Assembly (NCBI RefSeq): GCF_008831285.2
Contig: NC_045140.1
Location: 10,166,505 to 10,230,504, forward strand
Reading direction: 5' to 3'
DNA length: 64,000 nt
Source: Nymphaea colorata
Lineage: Eukaryota > Streptophyta > Magnoliopsida > Nymphaeales > Nymphaeaceae
Part shown: positions 23,502-33,285 of the stretch, one piece after another
Layout: each line of letters starts with the position of its first letter
Position numbering within the stretch: the first letter of the stretch is position 1
The notes under the pieces: model-generated
What the model saw: only the letters and a program-made list of their open reading frames with translations
Told to the model about the DNA's origin: nothing
Databases searched by the model: none
Made by a program: the position numbers and the translations under genes

Positions 23502-24494
23502 TTTTTCAGGACCAAAACTCGAAGAAAGTGATTGGTAGAGGATGCGAGCAGGGAGGTCTTTATATGATTGATACATGTGATGCTAGTATTCTTACTTGCA
23601 AAAAAAAAAAAAAGAATCTGAGTACCAAAAGTGGCATGCTCGCCTTGGACATGTCTTTGGTAGAAGTCTAAAGCAGCTGGTTCTTAACCTCACTATTGAA
23701 AGCTAGGCATGCGATGCTTTTTCCAAATCGACATGGTTGCCGTTCCAACCTAACAGTGAGAGATCTTCTAATATTTTCATTTTAATACATTATGTTGTGT
23801 GGGGGCCTGCCCCTGAGGAATCTTATGCTGGTTTTAAGTATTATGTTTCGTTTATTGATCATAAGTCTAGAATGACATGGATCTATTTTCTTACAAATAA
23901 AAGTGAAGTTCCCACAGTGTTTGAGGAATTTTATAACATGGTTCTCACATAGTATGGTTCTAAGATACAAAAGCTTCGATCAGACAATGGAGGAGAATAT
24001 GTCAATGACATTCTTAAAAATTTCTTAAAAGAAAAAGACATCCAACCTCAGTATACATGTGCAGAAACTTATCAACAAAATGGAGTTGCAAAATGAAAGA
24101 ATCGTCAATTACTCAATATTGCTCAATCTATTATGATGCATACGAATGTTCCTTCACATTTTTGGACTGATGTTGTTGCTACAGCTTGCTATTTAAGCAA
24201 TAGAACTCCAAGTTCTAGCATAGATGATAAAATCCTTATTGAATTTCTTCTAGCTAGGACAGTTTCAATTCAACATCTCAAAGTTTTTGGGTGCAAATGC
24301 TATGTTCATGTTCAAGAAAATTTTAGAAACAAGTTTCAGAAACAAACTACAAAATGTATTTGTCTGAGTTATTCTAGTAGAAAAAGAGGATACAAGTGTT
24401 ATGATCCCATTTCTGGAAAACTGCTTGTTGCTCGTGATGTTAAGTTTTTTGAGCAGGAGCCATACTTTGGAGTCTTAATTCAAGGGAGCAAATA
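23502..24494 (+). pseudogene. Copia-1 integrase
   Basis: A GAG-pre-integrase part is disrupted near a run of 13 A (about 23600). The core follows with FIDHKSRMTW (first Asp, about 23857) and SDNGGEY (second Asp, about 23983). The third catalytic residue is lost: the usual GVAERKNR reads G-V-A-K-stop-K-N-R at about 24083-24106. A further stop lies at 23950. The frame 24133-24495 carries the rest of the domain (FWTDVVATACYLSNRTPS). Confidence 0.85.
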
Positions 24495-24889
24495 AGTAAT
24501 GAAGATTTGCAGCACAGTGAATAGGTTCGGCCTCTTATTGATGTTTTTAATAACACCTCTCTTGTCAATCACCAATCTATAGAATCCAATCCCATAGATC
24601 ATAGAGAGGAATCTATCATGGAAGAATCTGAACAAATATCCCCAGAGATCGTCATATCTGAATCAACCCAAAGCCAAGGTTCTGAGCCACCTATTCGTCA
24701 TTCCACTCGTAATACCAGACCACCAATAAAACTGAGTGACTACTACACCTATTTGACTGCAGACAAAATTCATTCATAGAAAAATATGTAACGTTTCAGA
24801 CCTTATCTCTTTCTTACCAAACCTATGTATTAAACACTTACTCTCAAACCGAACCAAAAATCTCTGATGAGGACAACAAGGTCAGTAGG

Positions 24890-25708
24890 TGGAGAAAAGC
24901 TATGAAAGAAAAACCTGCTGCGTTGCAAAAAAATCAAACTTGGGATCTTGTTCTTCTCCCTGAAGGAAAGAAATTGGTTGGATGCAAGTGAGTGTATAAA
25001 ATAAAGTTTAAAAGTGATGGGACTATGGAACGGTTCAAGGCTCGTCTGGTAGGAAAGGGCTTCATGCAGACAGAAGGAATAGATTACAATGAAACATTTT
25101 CTTCAGTCGCCAAAATGAACACCATCAGGATTTTACTTTTTGTTGCAGCTAATAAAAGGTGGAAACTAATGCAGCTTGATGTTAAAAATGCTTTCTTTCC
25201 TGAAGAACATCATGAAGAAGTTTATATGGAAGTTCCGCAGGGTATTCCAAACCAAAATGGGTATGTCTGCAAGTTAAAAAAGGCATTATATGGGATAAAA
25301 CAGTCTCCTCGTGCTTGGTTCTCTTGCTTAAGCGATGTTCTTACTAAGATTGGTTTTAAAAAGAGTTCAGCAGATTATACCACGTTCACCTATACTGGTG
25401 GATTGAAAATTGTTATCTTACTTGTTTATGTAGATGACATTATTTTGACAGGTGATGACACAAAATTCATGGCGCAAGTCAAACAACTCCTTAATAAGCA
25501 GTTTGAAATCAAAGATCTAGGTGTTTTAAGGTATTTTTTGGGTATTGAAGTTGCGCACTCTGAAAAAGGTATTTTTATTTTCCAACAAAAATATATTCTT
25601 GATTTATTGAAAGAGACAAGATACATTGGAGCTAAGGCTGCTGACACCCCTTTGGAACTAAACTGCAAACTGCACAAAGAAGATGGAGACATTATTGAGA
25701 ATGTTTAA
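24890..25708 (+). pseudogene. Copia-1 reverse transcriptase
   Basis: A stop (TGA, 24989-24991) cuts the beginning (KLVGCK then VYKIKFKSDG). The rest is open: RFKARLVGKGFMQTEGIDY, LDVKNAFF (about 25177-25200) and the catalytic YVDDIILTGDD (about 25427-25459), so the catalytic Asp pair is intact. The frame ends at an in-frame TAA at 25706-25708 and resumes at once with GFQQLVGKLIYLT. Confidence 0.9.
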
Positions 25709-26383
25709 GGTTTTCAGCAACTCGTTGGTAAACTCATATATTTAACTATGACCAGACTTGATATTGCTTCTGCTGTTAGCTTAATAAGTCAGTTCATGCA
25801 TAAACCAAGATCCACACATGTCGAAACTGCTCATAGAGTGTTGACCCATCTAAAAGGGACTCCAGGAAAAGGAATACTCATGAAACGTGATCAGCAACAT
25901 GAAGTAATTGGACATGCACATGCTGATTGGGCAGGAGATCCAAATGATCACAGATCTACGTCTAGCTACTGCACATTTGTTGGAGGAAATTTGGTAACAT
26001 GGAAAAGCAAAAAACAAACCGTTGTGGCCAGATCAAGTGTTGAAGCTGAATACAGAACAATGGCAGCCTGCACTTGTGAACTTATGTGGGTCAAAGCACT
26101 GCTAAAAGACATGAACATTGAAATAAAGAAAGCTATGAACTTATTGTGCGACAACATGGCTGCAATATATATTGGAGCTAATCCTGTCTTTCACGAGCGC
26201 ATCAAACATATTGAAGTTGATTGTCACTTTATTAGGGAGAAAGTTCAAGATGGTACCATCACTACTCCGCACGTCAAAAGCGAAAGGCAACTAGCTGATA
26301 TCTTCACTAAGAGCCTTGCAAAGGATAAACATCTTTACATATCAAACAAGTTGGGGCAGATTGATATCTGCTCGCCAACTTGA
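25709..26383 (+). pseudogene. Copia-1 RNase H
   Basis: In frame with the reverse transcriptase after one stop. Motifs HADWAGDPNDHRSTSSYC (about 25918-25971), SSVEAEYR (about 26034-26058), LLCDNMAAIYI (about 26140-26172) and the terminal ADIFTKSL are all kept. It ends with TGA at 26381-26383, next to the polypurine tract. Confidence 0.9.
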
Positions 26384-26397
26384 GGGGGGGGGGAGAT
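26382..26397 (+). other. Copia-1 polypurine tract
   Basis: GAGGGGGGGGGGAGATT just before the 3' LTR, the expected primer site for plus-strand DNA synthesis. Confidence 0.8.
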
Positions 26398-26756
26398 TGT
26401 TGGAAATTTCTAGATGGGAATCTAGTGCACCAAGATAGGAGAACAGATCATGCAAAAATTCAGGAAAGGAGATCAAGTCAAGCAAAAGTCGAGAGCAGAT
26501 TAAGATGAAAAGATATAAGAGATTAGCTTAATCCCTTTTCTTGCTGAGAAGATCTTGCTTATCAATTTGTGCTTTTGTGCTCCCATCTTCTATATATTAG
26601 AGTTGTACCGAGGTCATAAACACAATCAATGAAAAATAAATCTTTCCCTTCTCGTGGATGTAGGCTTAAAATTGCAGAACCATGTAAATCCCTGTTCTCT
26701 CCATCTTCTGTTTTTTATCTAGCTATCTTTGCTCTTGGATACAATGTTTTCCAACA
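26398..26756 (+). repeat. Copia-1 3' LTR (359 bp)
   Basis: Begins TGTTGGAAA and ends TTTTCCAACA, a clear TG...CA terminal inverted repeat, directly after the polypurine tract. TATATATTAGAG near 26591 may be its TATA region. No matching 5' LTR occurs in the window. Confidence 0.85.
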
Positions 26757-26802
26757 CACCCGACTTCGTGCCAAAACTAGGTGACCTTCCCAACTGATCA
26801 GC

Positions 26803-27117
26803 GTGCCTGGAACTTTTGTGTCTTCTTGTAGTGGAGCTAGCTTCCACAGATCACAGCCAAACCGCTGTAACTTACCTTTTGATATCAGTACACCATCGTC
26901 GCTCATAGATAAGTGTGATACGAACTTGCTGGCAGAATTCTTGTTATACATGGTTCACTACAAACGGGAAAAGGACATGAATATATCTCCCATTCAGGTC
27001 TGTGAGGGACTGATGACCCTTTCACCTTCATGCCTTAAGGAGCTTGATGTATTTCCGAGTATACCACCATCTGGTCTATCCAATACCTATGAAGCCATCG
27101 CCCCTCAAGGAATATGA
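26803..27117 (+). pseudogene. LTP-like family relic, plus strand
   Basis: Open for about 104 codons but without an ATG, bounded by a stop at 26782. It reads NLPFDI..SSLIDKC, VCEGLMTLSPSCLKE and IPPSGLSNTYEAIAPQG, keeping the C-X9-C spacing of copies A and B (CYALKNVPASC). A hydrophobic LLCLLVVELAS run just upstream in another frame looks like a signal peptide separated by a frameshift. It starts 46 bp after the copia-1 LTR. A close inverted copy lies at 27669-27935. Confidence 0.6.
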
Positions 27118-27119
27118 TA

Positions 27120-27665
27120 TGCTAATAATTTTATAATTTCAAACAAGAAAACAGAAAAACAAGCAGCAGCCGCTGTAGCATGTCACGAACAATGGATGAA
27201 CGCAAGGATACTCACTCATGCAATCACAAGAGCAACAAAGATTTACGTGGTTGGGCGTTGGAGCCTACATCCACGGTGAGAAGACCTCACGCTGCATTTT
27301 CATTATTCACCACGTTTACATTGGGCCATGCAAAACTGTTTTCTTAATGACTTGACTCTCAACAGACATTATTTTCCACCGCCTCACAAGGGAAACAATG
27401 GCTCATAAAGAAGCTACTCAACTTACCAAAACACATACACAAACCCGAAGGGAAAGAGAAAATGGTGATAAGTTAAGAGCTAACGGGCAGACCGATGACA
27501 TGCTTGCTTGAGGAAATATATATATCAGGCACTTGAACCCACTTGGATCACCATCAAACCTTGATGTCTTGAAACAACCACTATCAAAGTGATCTGAAGA
27601 ATATGTATCTATACCATATTTGTACAGAGCCATGCTGGTTTGCATGTTCATGAAGCCAAATTATC
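27120..27665. other. Spacer between inverted LTP-like relics; LTR-like words
   Basis: AT-rich spacer. The 27235-27300 part (AAGATTTACGTGGTTGGG, CCTACATCCACGG) has the wording of plant LTR and leader regions, as at 11185-11260 and 28330. No gene is seen. Confidence 0.4.
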
Positions 27666-27668
27666 GTA

Positions 27669-27935
27669 TCATGCTCCTCCTTGAGGGGGGATGGCTTCAT
27701 AGATATTGAATAGACCAGGTGGTGGTAGACTCAGACATACATCGGGCTCCTTAAGGCATGAAGGTGAAAGGGTCTTCAGTGCCTCACAGACCTAAATGGG
27801 AGTCATATCCATGCCCTTTCCTAGTTTGTAGTAAACCATGTCTAACAAGAATCCTGCCAGCAAGGTCATATTACACTTATCTATAAGCGAAGATGGAATG
27901 CCGATATCACAAGGCAAGTTGCAGGTTTTAGCCAT
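27669..27935 (-). pseudogene. LTP-like family relic, minus strand copy 1
   Basis: The reverse complement matches 26860-27117 at roughly 85% by eye. It reads CNLPCDIGIPSSLIDKC, then LLAGFLLDMVYYKLGKG, one in-frame stop, VCEALKTLSPSCLKE and NIYEAIPPQGGA before its stop. The C-X9-C spacing is exact. One nonsense change and the missing start make it a pseudogene. Confidence 0.6.
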
Positions 27936-27964
27936 GCCCTGTGCACGCTCTAAACGTTGGTATA

Positions 27965-28160
27965 CTTACAAATACATCAATCTCCTTAGTCCATGAAGGT
28001 GAAAGGATGTTCATTCCTGCCCAAAACTGAGTGGGAGCCGCAGCCATGCCCTTGTGCATGCGGTATGTACTTCTCTAACAAGAATCTGCCCAGGAAGGTA
28101 ATATTACTCTTTTTACTGACATGGAAAGGAAAGTTGCAACTTTCAGCTGCACCTTATGCA
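27965..28160 (-). pseudogene. LTP-like family relic, minus strand copy 2 (degraded)
   Basis: A further, more decayed copy directly upstream (in minus sense) of copy 1. It is recognised at DNA level (for example GGTGAAAGG with CATGAAGG at 27990, and TCTAACAAGAATC at 28073 matching 27841). The reading frame is shifted and has stops. Confidence 0.45.
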
Positions 28161-28404
28161 GGCAAAAGTGAACCATACTACACCAAAGTTGACTTTTGAC
28201 GAACAATATTATTGGTGCATGAGACAATGTGCGTTGCCTTTGCTCCTTTCTTGTCAATGTTATAATAGAGATTATGAATTAGTTGTAAGAAATCAAAATA
28301 AAAAAATAATTAAAGGGACATGAAATTTTAAAGTGGTTCAGCTAATGGGCCTACGTCCACTGCTTTATCATTTCTTGCTTGCCTTCCTTTGATGGAGAGA
28401 CTCA

Positions 28405-28412
28405 TTTATATA
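28405..28412 (-). promoter_or_regulatory. TATA box in the copia-2 3' LTR
   Basis: TATATAAA on the minus strand, just after the 24-bp repeat array. The equivalent in the 5' LTR is at 32990-32997. Confidence 0.65.
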
Positions 28413-28439
28413 GAGGAGTTACATAAGGGGTCTCTAGTT

Positions 28440-28660
28440 CTCAAGAGACATGACTTTTCATCTTTCAACATACATGACTTTTCATCCCTCAAGAGACATG
28501 ACTTTTCATCTATCAAGAGACATATCTTTTCATCTCCTAAGAGACATGACTTTTTATCTCCCAATAGACATGACTTTTCATTTCCTAAGAGACATGACTT
28601 TTCATCTCTCAACAGACATGACTTTTCATCTCTCAAGAGATATGACTTTTCATCTCCCAA
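28440..28660 (-). repeat. Nine 24-bp tandem repeats in U3 (3' LTR)
   Basis: The plus-strand unit is close to CATGACTTTTCATCTCTCAA plus four bases (GAGA). All nine units keep the 24-bp period. Each holds a TGAC core except the fourth, which is altered. Because 24 is a multiple of three and the unit lacks stops in several frames, long open frames appear on both strands; these are not genes. Confidence 0.9.
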
Positions 28661-28700
28661 GTAATTCACATTGAGAGCCTTCTTGGTGTTTCTGTTAACA

Positions 28701-28709
28701 TCCCCCTGC
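28701..28709 (-). other. Copia-2 polypurine tract
   Basis: GCAGGGGGA on the minus strand, immediately before the 3' LTR start TGTTAACAG. Confidence 0.8.
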
Positions 28710-29234
28710 AAGCTCAATGCTCCAACAATGAAATTGAGCTTGTTAATTATTTGATAATGGTGTTGCTTACTAAGTGGCTTAGTTAAAATATCAACAACCT
28801 GATCCTTAGAAGAGATATACTGAATTTTCAAATTTACTTTAGCCAATTTTTCTCGAACAAAATGAAGGTCAATCTCTGTGTTTGTTGCGGCTATGATACA
28901 TAGGATGAGCTGCAAGATATGCTGCACCGATGTTGTCGCACCATAATATGGGAGGTTGTGATTGATCAACACAAAGTTCTTTTAATAAAAATTGTAACCA
29001 CATGATTTCAGCAGTAGTATTGGCAATAGATCGATACTCAGCCTCAGTGCTAGAATGAGAGACAACTGACTGCTTTTTAGCACTCCATGAAACTAGATTG
29101 GATCCAATAAACACTGCATATCCACCTGTAGACCGTCTATCATTAAGACATGCCCAATCTGCATCACTGTAAGCATTAATATTTAGAACTGAACTAGGTC
29201 TAATAACAAGACCATAATCAATAGTGTGTTTCAA
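28710..29234 (-). pseudogene. Copia-2 RNase H
   Basis: Motifs [28 protein letters not shown] and [11 protein letters not shown] in one frame (28869-29234). A frame change at about 28870-28900 is followed by HFVREKLAKVNLKIQYISS and VVDILTKPL. No stop follows, so the frame runs on through the polypurine tract into the LTR repeats as far as 28406. Confidence 0.88.
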
Positions 29235-30073
29235 CTATCTTAGGATTATCTTTATAGCATCCCAATGGGCATCAGTAGGATGATGCATGTATTGACAAAC
29301 CTTGTTGATAGCATAAGAGATGTCTGGACGAGTCATAGTAGAGTATTGAAGAGTGCTAACAATGTTGCGATAAAGAGTTGGATCATAAAAATTTGATCCA
29401 GTTTGAGCAGATAAAGCAGGGGAGCATGCCATGGGAGTTGAAACTCCCTTAGCTCCAAGCATATTTGTTCTTTTGAGAAGCTCGAATATGTATTTCCTTT
29501 GAGACAATATTAGCTTATTGTCAAATCTTTTTGCTTCTATGCCCAAAAAGAAATGAAGCTCACCCAGATCTTTAATGGCAAACTCACTTTTGAATTGACA
29601 AATAATTTTATGAATATATTCAGGTGAGCTTCTTGTTATGATCATGTCATCCACGTATACCAAAACATATAGAAGTATTTCTCTTTTTCTCAAAATAAAA
29701 AGAGATGAATCTGTTTGAACTCCTTTAAAACCAAGATTTTGGAGGAATAGACTAAGACGGACAAACCATATAAAGCACGTTCAAGCTTGCATACATGATT
29801 TGGGAAAGAATGATTTTGAAATTCGGGTGGTTGAACCATATAAACTTCTTCTGAAATAGATCCATATAGGAATACATTTTGAATATCCAGCTGATGTATT
29901 TTCCATTTGTGACTAATAGAGATAGTCAATATTGTCCGAATTGTAGTAGGTTTCACAACAGGGCTAAAGGTTTCAGTATAGTCAATTCCTTCTTTTTGAC
30001 TATATCCCTTGGCGACGAGTCTAGCCTTATATCTTTCCAATGATCCATCTGCCTTTCGCTTGATTTTGAACAC
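29235..30073 (-). pseudogene. Copia-2 reverse transcriptase
   Basis: [19 protein letters not shown] and [10 protein letters not shown] lie in 29690-30073. YVDDMIITRSS (catalytic DD kept), FFLGIEAKR and the LLKRTNMLGAKG region lie in 29235-29693. A frameshift near 29690-29770 and a stop at 29235 interrupt the domain. Confidence 0.88.
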
Positions 30074-30543
30074 CCATTTACATTCTACAATGTGTTTGGC
30101 TTCTTTCTTTGGAACAAGTTTTCAAGTATTGTTTCGAATACGAGCATCATATTCTTCTTGCATGGTCTTCCTCCAATTTTCATCTTCATATGCTTCCTTG
30201 AAACTTGAGGGTTCTTTGTCTTCAAGAAGAGTAGAGACAAGAGCTCTTGAAAGAGAGTGTTTGCTAGAAAAATATGTATGAAACTCATTGTATTTAGAAT
30301 TAGGTTTGAAGATTCCCACTTGAGATCTAGTAGTCATAGGATGGACTCATTTTTTATTTGGTTCATTTTCATTGGATTGGGTTGGCTCCTCATTTCCAAG
30401 AGTTTCAAGTTGAGATTCACTATTTGTTTCATGCTGAAGTAAGGGTTCCTCTGATGTTGTAGAGGTACTAGATGATGGTATTGTAGGGTTTGAGAATTGA
30501 TATTCATGAGGAGATGTTAAAATAATAGTTTGGTTTTGAGTTT
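30074..30543 (-). pseudogene. Copia-2 integrase-RT linker
   Basis: Low-complexity Ser/Thr/Glu/Asn-rich linker (QTIILTSPHEYQFSNP, SSSTSTTSEEPLLQ) and the start of the RT module (TTRSQVGIFKPN near 30300). Several overlapping short frames reflect frameshifts. Confidence 0.7.
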
Positions 30544-31224
30544 CTAGAACTTGAGTTCTAGTTTCTTGAGTATCAATAAAAGGAAATTTTTTCTCATTAA
30601 ATTGGGCATGTCTCGAAATATAGATTTTACCGGTTCGTACACCCAACAATAATATCCTTTATGTTGAGGAGCATAGCCCAAGAAAACATATCTTTCAGAA
30701 CGATAATCTAATTTATTTTTCTGATAAGCTCTTAAACAAAGAAAGCATTCACATCCAAAGATTTTGAGGAAACCATAATCAGGTTTCTCTTTGAACAATT
30801 TTTCCAAAGGAGAAGCAAAATCAAGAATCTTGGTTGGCATTCGGTTAATCAAATGTACAACAGTACAAAAAGCATAGGACCAAAAGTTCTTGGGAATATT
30901 ACCTTTTGCCATTAGAGATAAACCTGTTTCAACAATATGTTTATGTCTCATTTTAGCTGCTTCATTTTGTTCAGGGGTATGAGGACATGATATTCTATGT
31001 CCAATCCCATTATTGACAAGATATGATTGAAGCCCTTGAAATTCTCCTCCCCAATATGAGTGAAAATATTTTATCTTGTGCCCAGTGAGATTTTCAGAAA
31101 GTGCCTTGAAAGCTTGGAAAACATGACTGACGTTTGATTTTTTTTTCATCAAATAAATCCAAGTATATCTTGAAAAGGCATCCATAAAAATCATATAGTA
31201 TTTAAAACCATTCACACTCTCCAC
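30544..31224 (-). pseudogene. Copia-2 integrase
   Basis: The core begins after a TGA that replaces the usual Trp before GPIPVESVNGFKYY. First Asp in FMDAFSRYTW is kept. The second catalytic Asp is Tyr (HSYWGGEF) and the Glu is Lys (NEAAKMRHKHIVE), so two of three catalytic residues are lost. The C-terminal part (FGCECFLCLR..KLDYRSERYVFLGYAPQHKGY) follows. Confidence 0.88.
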
Positions 31225-31657
31225 TGGGATTGGACCTCATACATCAGAATAAATGAGTTCAAGCGGGTGTTTCACCTTATTTGAGATAGCATTAAATGGA
31301 AGTTTATGATTCTTAGCTTTTGACAAGCTTCACACAAATAATTCAAACAATCATCATAATAAGACAAATCACACTTGTTCAAAACCTTCTTAACAATGGA
31401 AAATCAAGGGTGACCAAGTCTTTTGTGCCACTGCCTAATAGTATGTCTTTCTCTAAGTTGTGCTTCCTTTTTTCTGCAACTAAGGTCTATTTTATATAGC
31501 CCATCACTGGTCGTTCCTTGATGAAGAATTTTTCATGTTCCCTGCTGCTTAACATAACACATATTAGGATGAAAGTCAAAATAGACTCCATTATCCTTAA
31601 AAAAACATTGTACAGATAACAAGTTTCTTGTTATTTTGGGCACATGAAGGAGATCAT
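31225..31657 (-). pseudogene. Copia-2 GAG-pre-integrase region, frameshifted
   Basis: No long frame, but WHKRLGHP-like and C..C pieces read across frames (for example near 31410-31440). It joins the protease and integrase domains and is broken by several indels. Confidence 0.6.
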
Positions 31658-32788
31658 TTAAACTAAATTTTGAGATGTCTTTGAAGAACCAATATGAACA
31701 ATTCTCAAACCTGATCCATCTCCGATTTTTACTGCATCTCCACCTTTGTATTTGGCATGAATGGACAAGTTATTGATATCATTGGTGATGTGATGAGTCG
31801 CACCGGAGTCAAGATACCAATTGTTATATCCAATGTCTTGATTCAAAGTGCTAGAAGAAACTGCATGATATGCTTGAGGAGACGTTATCTCTTTTTCTTT
31901 AAGCAAGTTAGTATATGACGAACAAAACTTTGCAATATGACCAACTTTTCCACATATTTGGCACACAAGACGATCACCTTTGTATTGCTCACTTTTTCGG
32001 ACTCCTCCTCTAGATTGGTAGTTGTTTCGACTACGACCTCTGTAGTTGGTTTGCTTATTGTAAACTTGTTTTGAGGCAATATTCGCAGCCGGCATAATAG
32101 ATTCAAAAGTTTGAGAATCATCTTCTTTTAAGTTGGCTTCTTGTATGAGAAGAAACCCATGAAGTTCATTCAAAGAGACAGAGTCCTTTCGAGTTTCCAT
32201 ACTGACATTAAAATAAAGATATTCACTTGGCAATCCTCTAAGAATTTGAAGAATAAGATCATCTTCATCAACAGGTTTGGATGCAATGGCCAATTGATGA
32301 GCAATAGCTTTTGCTTTGTTTATATAAACATCCATAGAACTAGACCCCTTTTTCAAATCTTGAAACTATGATTTTAACTGCATTATTCGAGCCCTGGATT
32401 GAGCAACATATGACTGCCTAAGAGCACTCCAAACCTCTAGAGAGGTTTTTAAACCAATAATTTGGGTATGTATTGCTTCAGATAGAGAGGATTTAATCCA
32501 ACTCAAAAGTAACTGATCCTTTCTCAGCCATTCAATATATTCTAAACTAATTTCAGTTGTTCCACATCTAAACATTGATGGAGCTGGTTTGCTTCCATCA
32601 ATATATCCCATAAGATCAAATGAGATCAAAATTGAAGTGAATTGAGAATCCCAAATAAGATAATTTTCAGCATTTAACTTGATGGTGAGGAAATGCTGTA
32701 AATTGCTTGGGTACTGAAGAGGAGAAGCAAGAAAATTCATACCCGTACCAGAGTTGACTCCCGTTGATGATGCATCTTGATTTACCAT
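31658..32788 (-). pseudogene. Copia-2 gag and protease
   Basis: The probable start is the ATG at 32788 (MVNQDASS), 80 bp from the 5' LTR. Gag features are LNAENYLIWDSQF and VWSALRQSYVAQSRARIMQL. One in-frame TAG at 32366-32368 interrupts LKS-FQDLKKGSSSMDVY. The zinc knuckle CQICGKVGHIAKFC and the protease site YLDSGATHHIT follow. Otherwise the frame is open to 31658. Confidence 0.88.
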
Positions 32789-32850
32789 GAGAATGAAAAG
32801 CGGCAACACAAGATGTAATCCTTAGGATCTAGCAGCAACACTAACAAGGA

Positions 32851-32868
32851 CTAGTGGCTCTAATACCA
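32851..32868 (-). other. Copia-2 primer-binding site
   Basis: On the minus strand TGGTATTAGAGCC directly abuts the 5' LTR. It differs at one base from TGGTATCAGAGC, the usual initiator-tRNA-Met primer site of plant copia elements. Confidence 0.85.
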
Positions 32869-33285
32869 TGTAAGAAATCAAAATAAAAAAATAATTAAAG
32901 GGACATGATTTTTTAAAATGGTTCAGCTAATGGGCCTACATCCACTGCTCTATCATTTCTTGTTTGCCTTCTTTTGATGGAGAGACTCATTTATATAAAG
33001 GAGTTACATAAGAGGTCTCTAGTTCCCAAGAGACATGACTTTTCATCTTTCAACATACATGACTTTTCATCTCTCAAGAGACATGACTTTTCATCTATCA
33101 AGAGACATGTCTTTTCATCTCCTAAGAGACATGACTTTTCATCTCTCAACAGACATGACTTTTCATTTCTTAAGAGACATGACTTTTCATCTCTCAACAG
33201 ACATGACTTTTCATTTTTCAAGAGATATGACTTTTCCTCTTCCAAGTAATTCACATTGAGAGCCTTCTTGGTGTTTCTGTTAACA
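32869..33285 (-). repeat. Copia-2 5' LTR with a 24-bp repeat array
   Basis: Same 417-bp length as the other LTR. It carries the nine 24-bp units at about 33025-33245 and the TATA box at 32990-32997. Of about 20 differences from the 3' LTR, about 17 are transitions. Confidence 0.92.

Larger units (their letters stand above)
22640..26756 (+). mobile_element. Copia-1: 5'-truncated Ty1/copia element
   Basis: Gag end, protease, integrase, reverse transcriptase and RNase H follow in copia order, then a polypurine tract and a 3' LTR. The 5' LTR, primer-binding site and first part of gag are absent; sequence left of 22640 does not match the 3' LTR. Several stops and frameshifts make it non-autonomous. 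It lies immediately upstream of a relic of the LTP-like family (26803). Confidence 0.9.
28284..28700 (-). repeat. Copia-2 3' LTR with a 24-bp repeat array
   Basis: In element sense it begins TGTTAACAGAAACACC (28700 downward) and ends TTCTTACA. Nine 24-bp repeats occupy about 28440-28660 in U3, followed by the TATA box at 28405-28412. Confidence 0.92.
28284..33285 (-). mobile_element. Copia-2: structurally complete Ty1/copia element
   Basis: Two 417-bp LTRs (28284-28700 and 32869-33285) flank gag, protease, integrase, reverse transcriptase and RNase H on the minus strand. The ends are TG...CA. The flanking 5 bp read TTAGT on the left and TTAGC on the right, a target duplication with one transition. 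The LTRs differ at about 20 of 417 positions and have no gaps. The coding region carries stops, frameshifts and lost integrase residues, so the copy is no longer autonomous. Confidence 0.95.

Noticed and set aside
28389-28674. Open frames of repeated RHDFSSLK and DMTFHLSR peptides on the plus strand
   Set aside because: Produced by the 24-bp LTR array, antisense to the copia element; the same frames recur in the other LTR (32974-33259).
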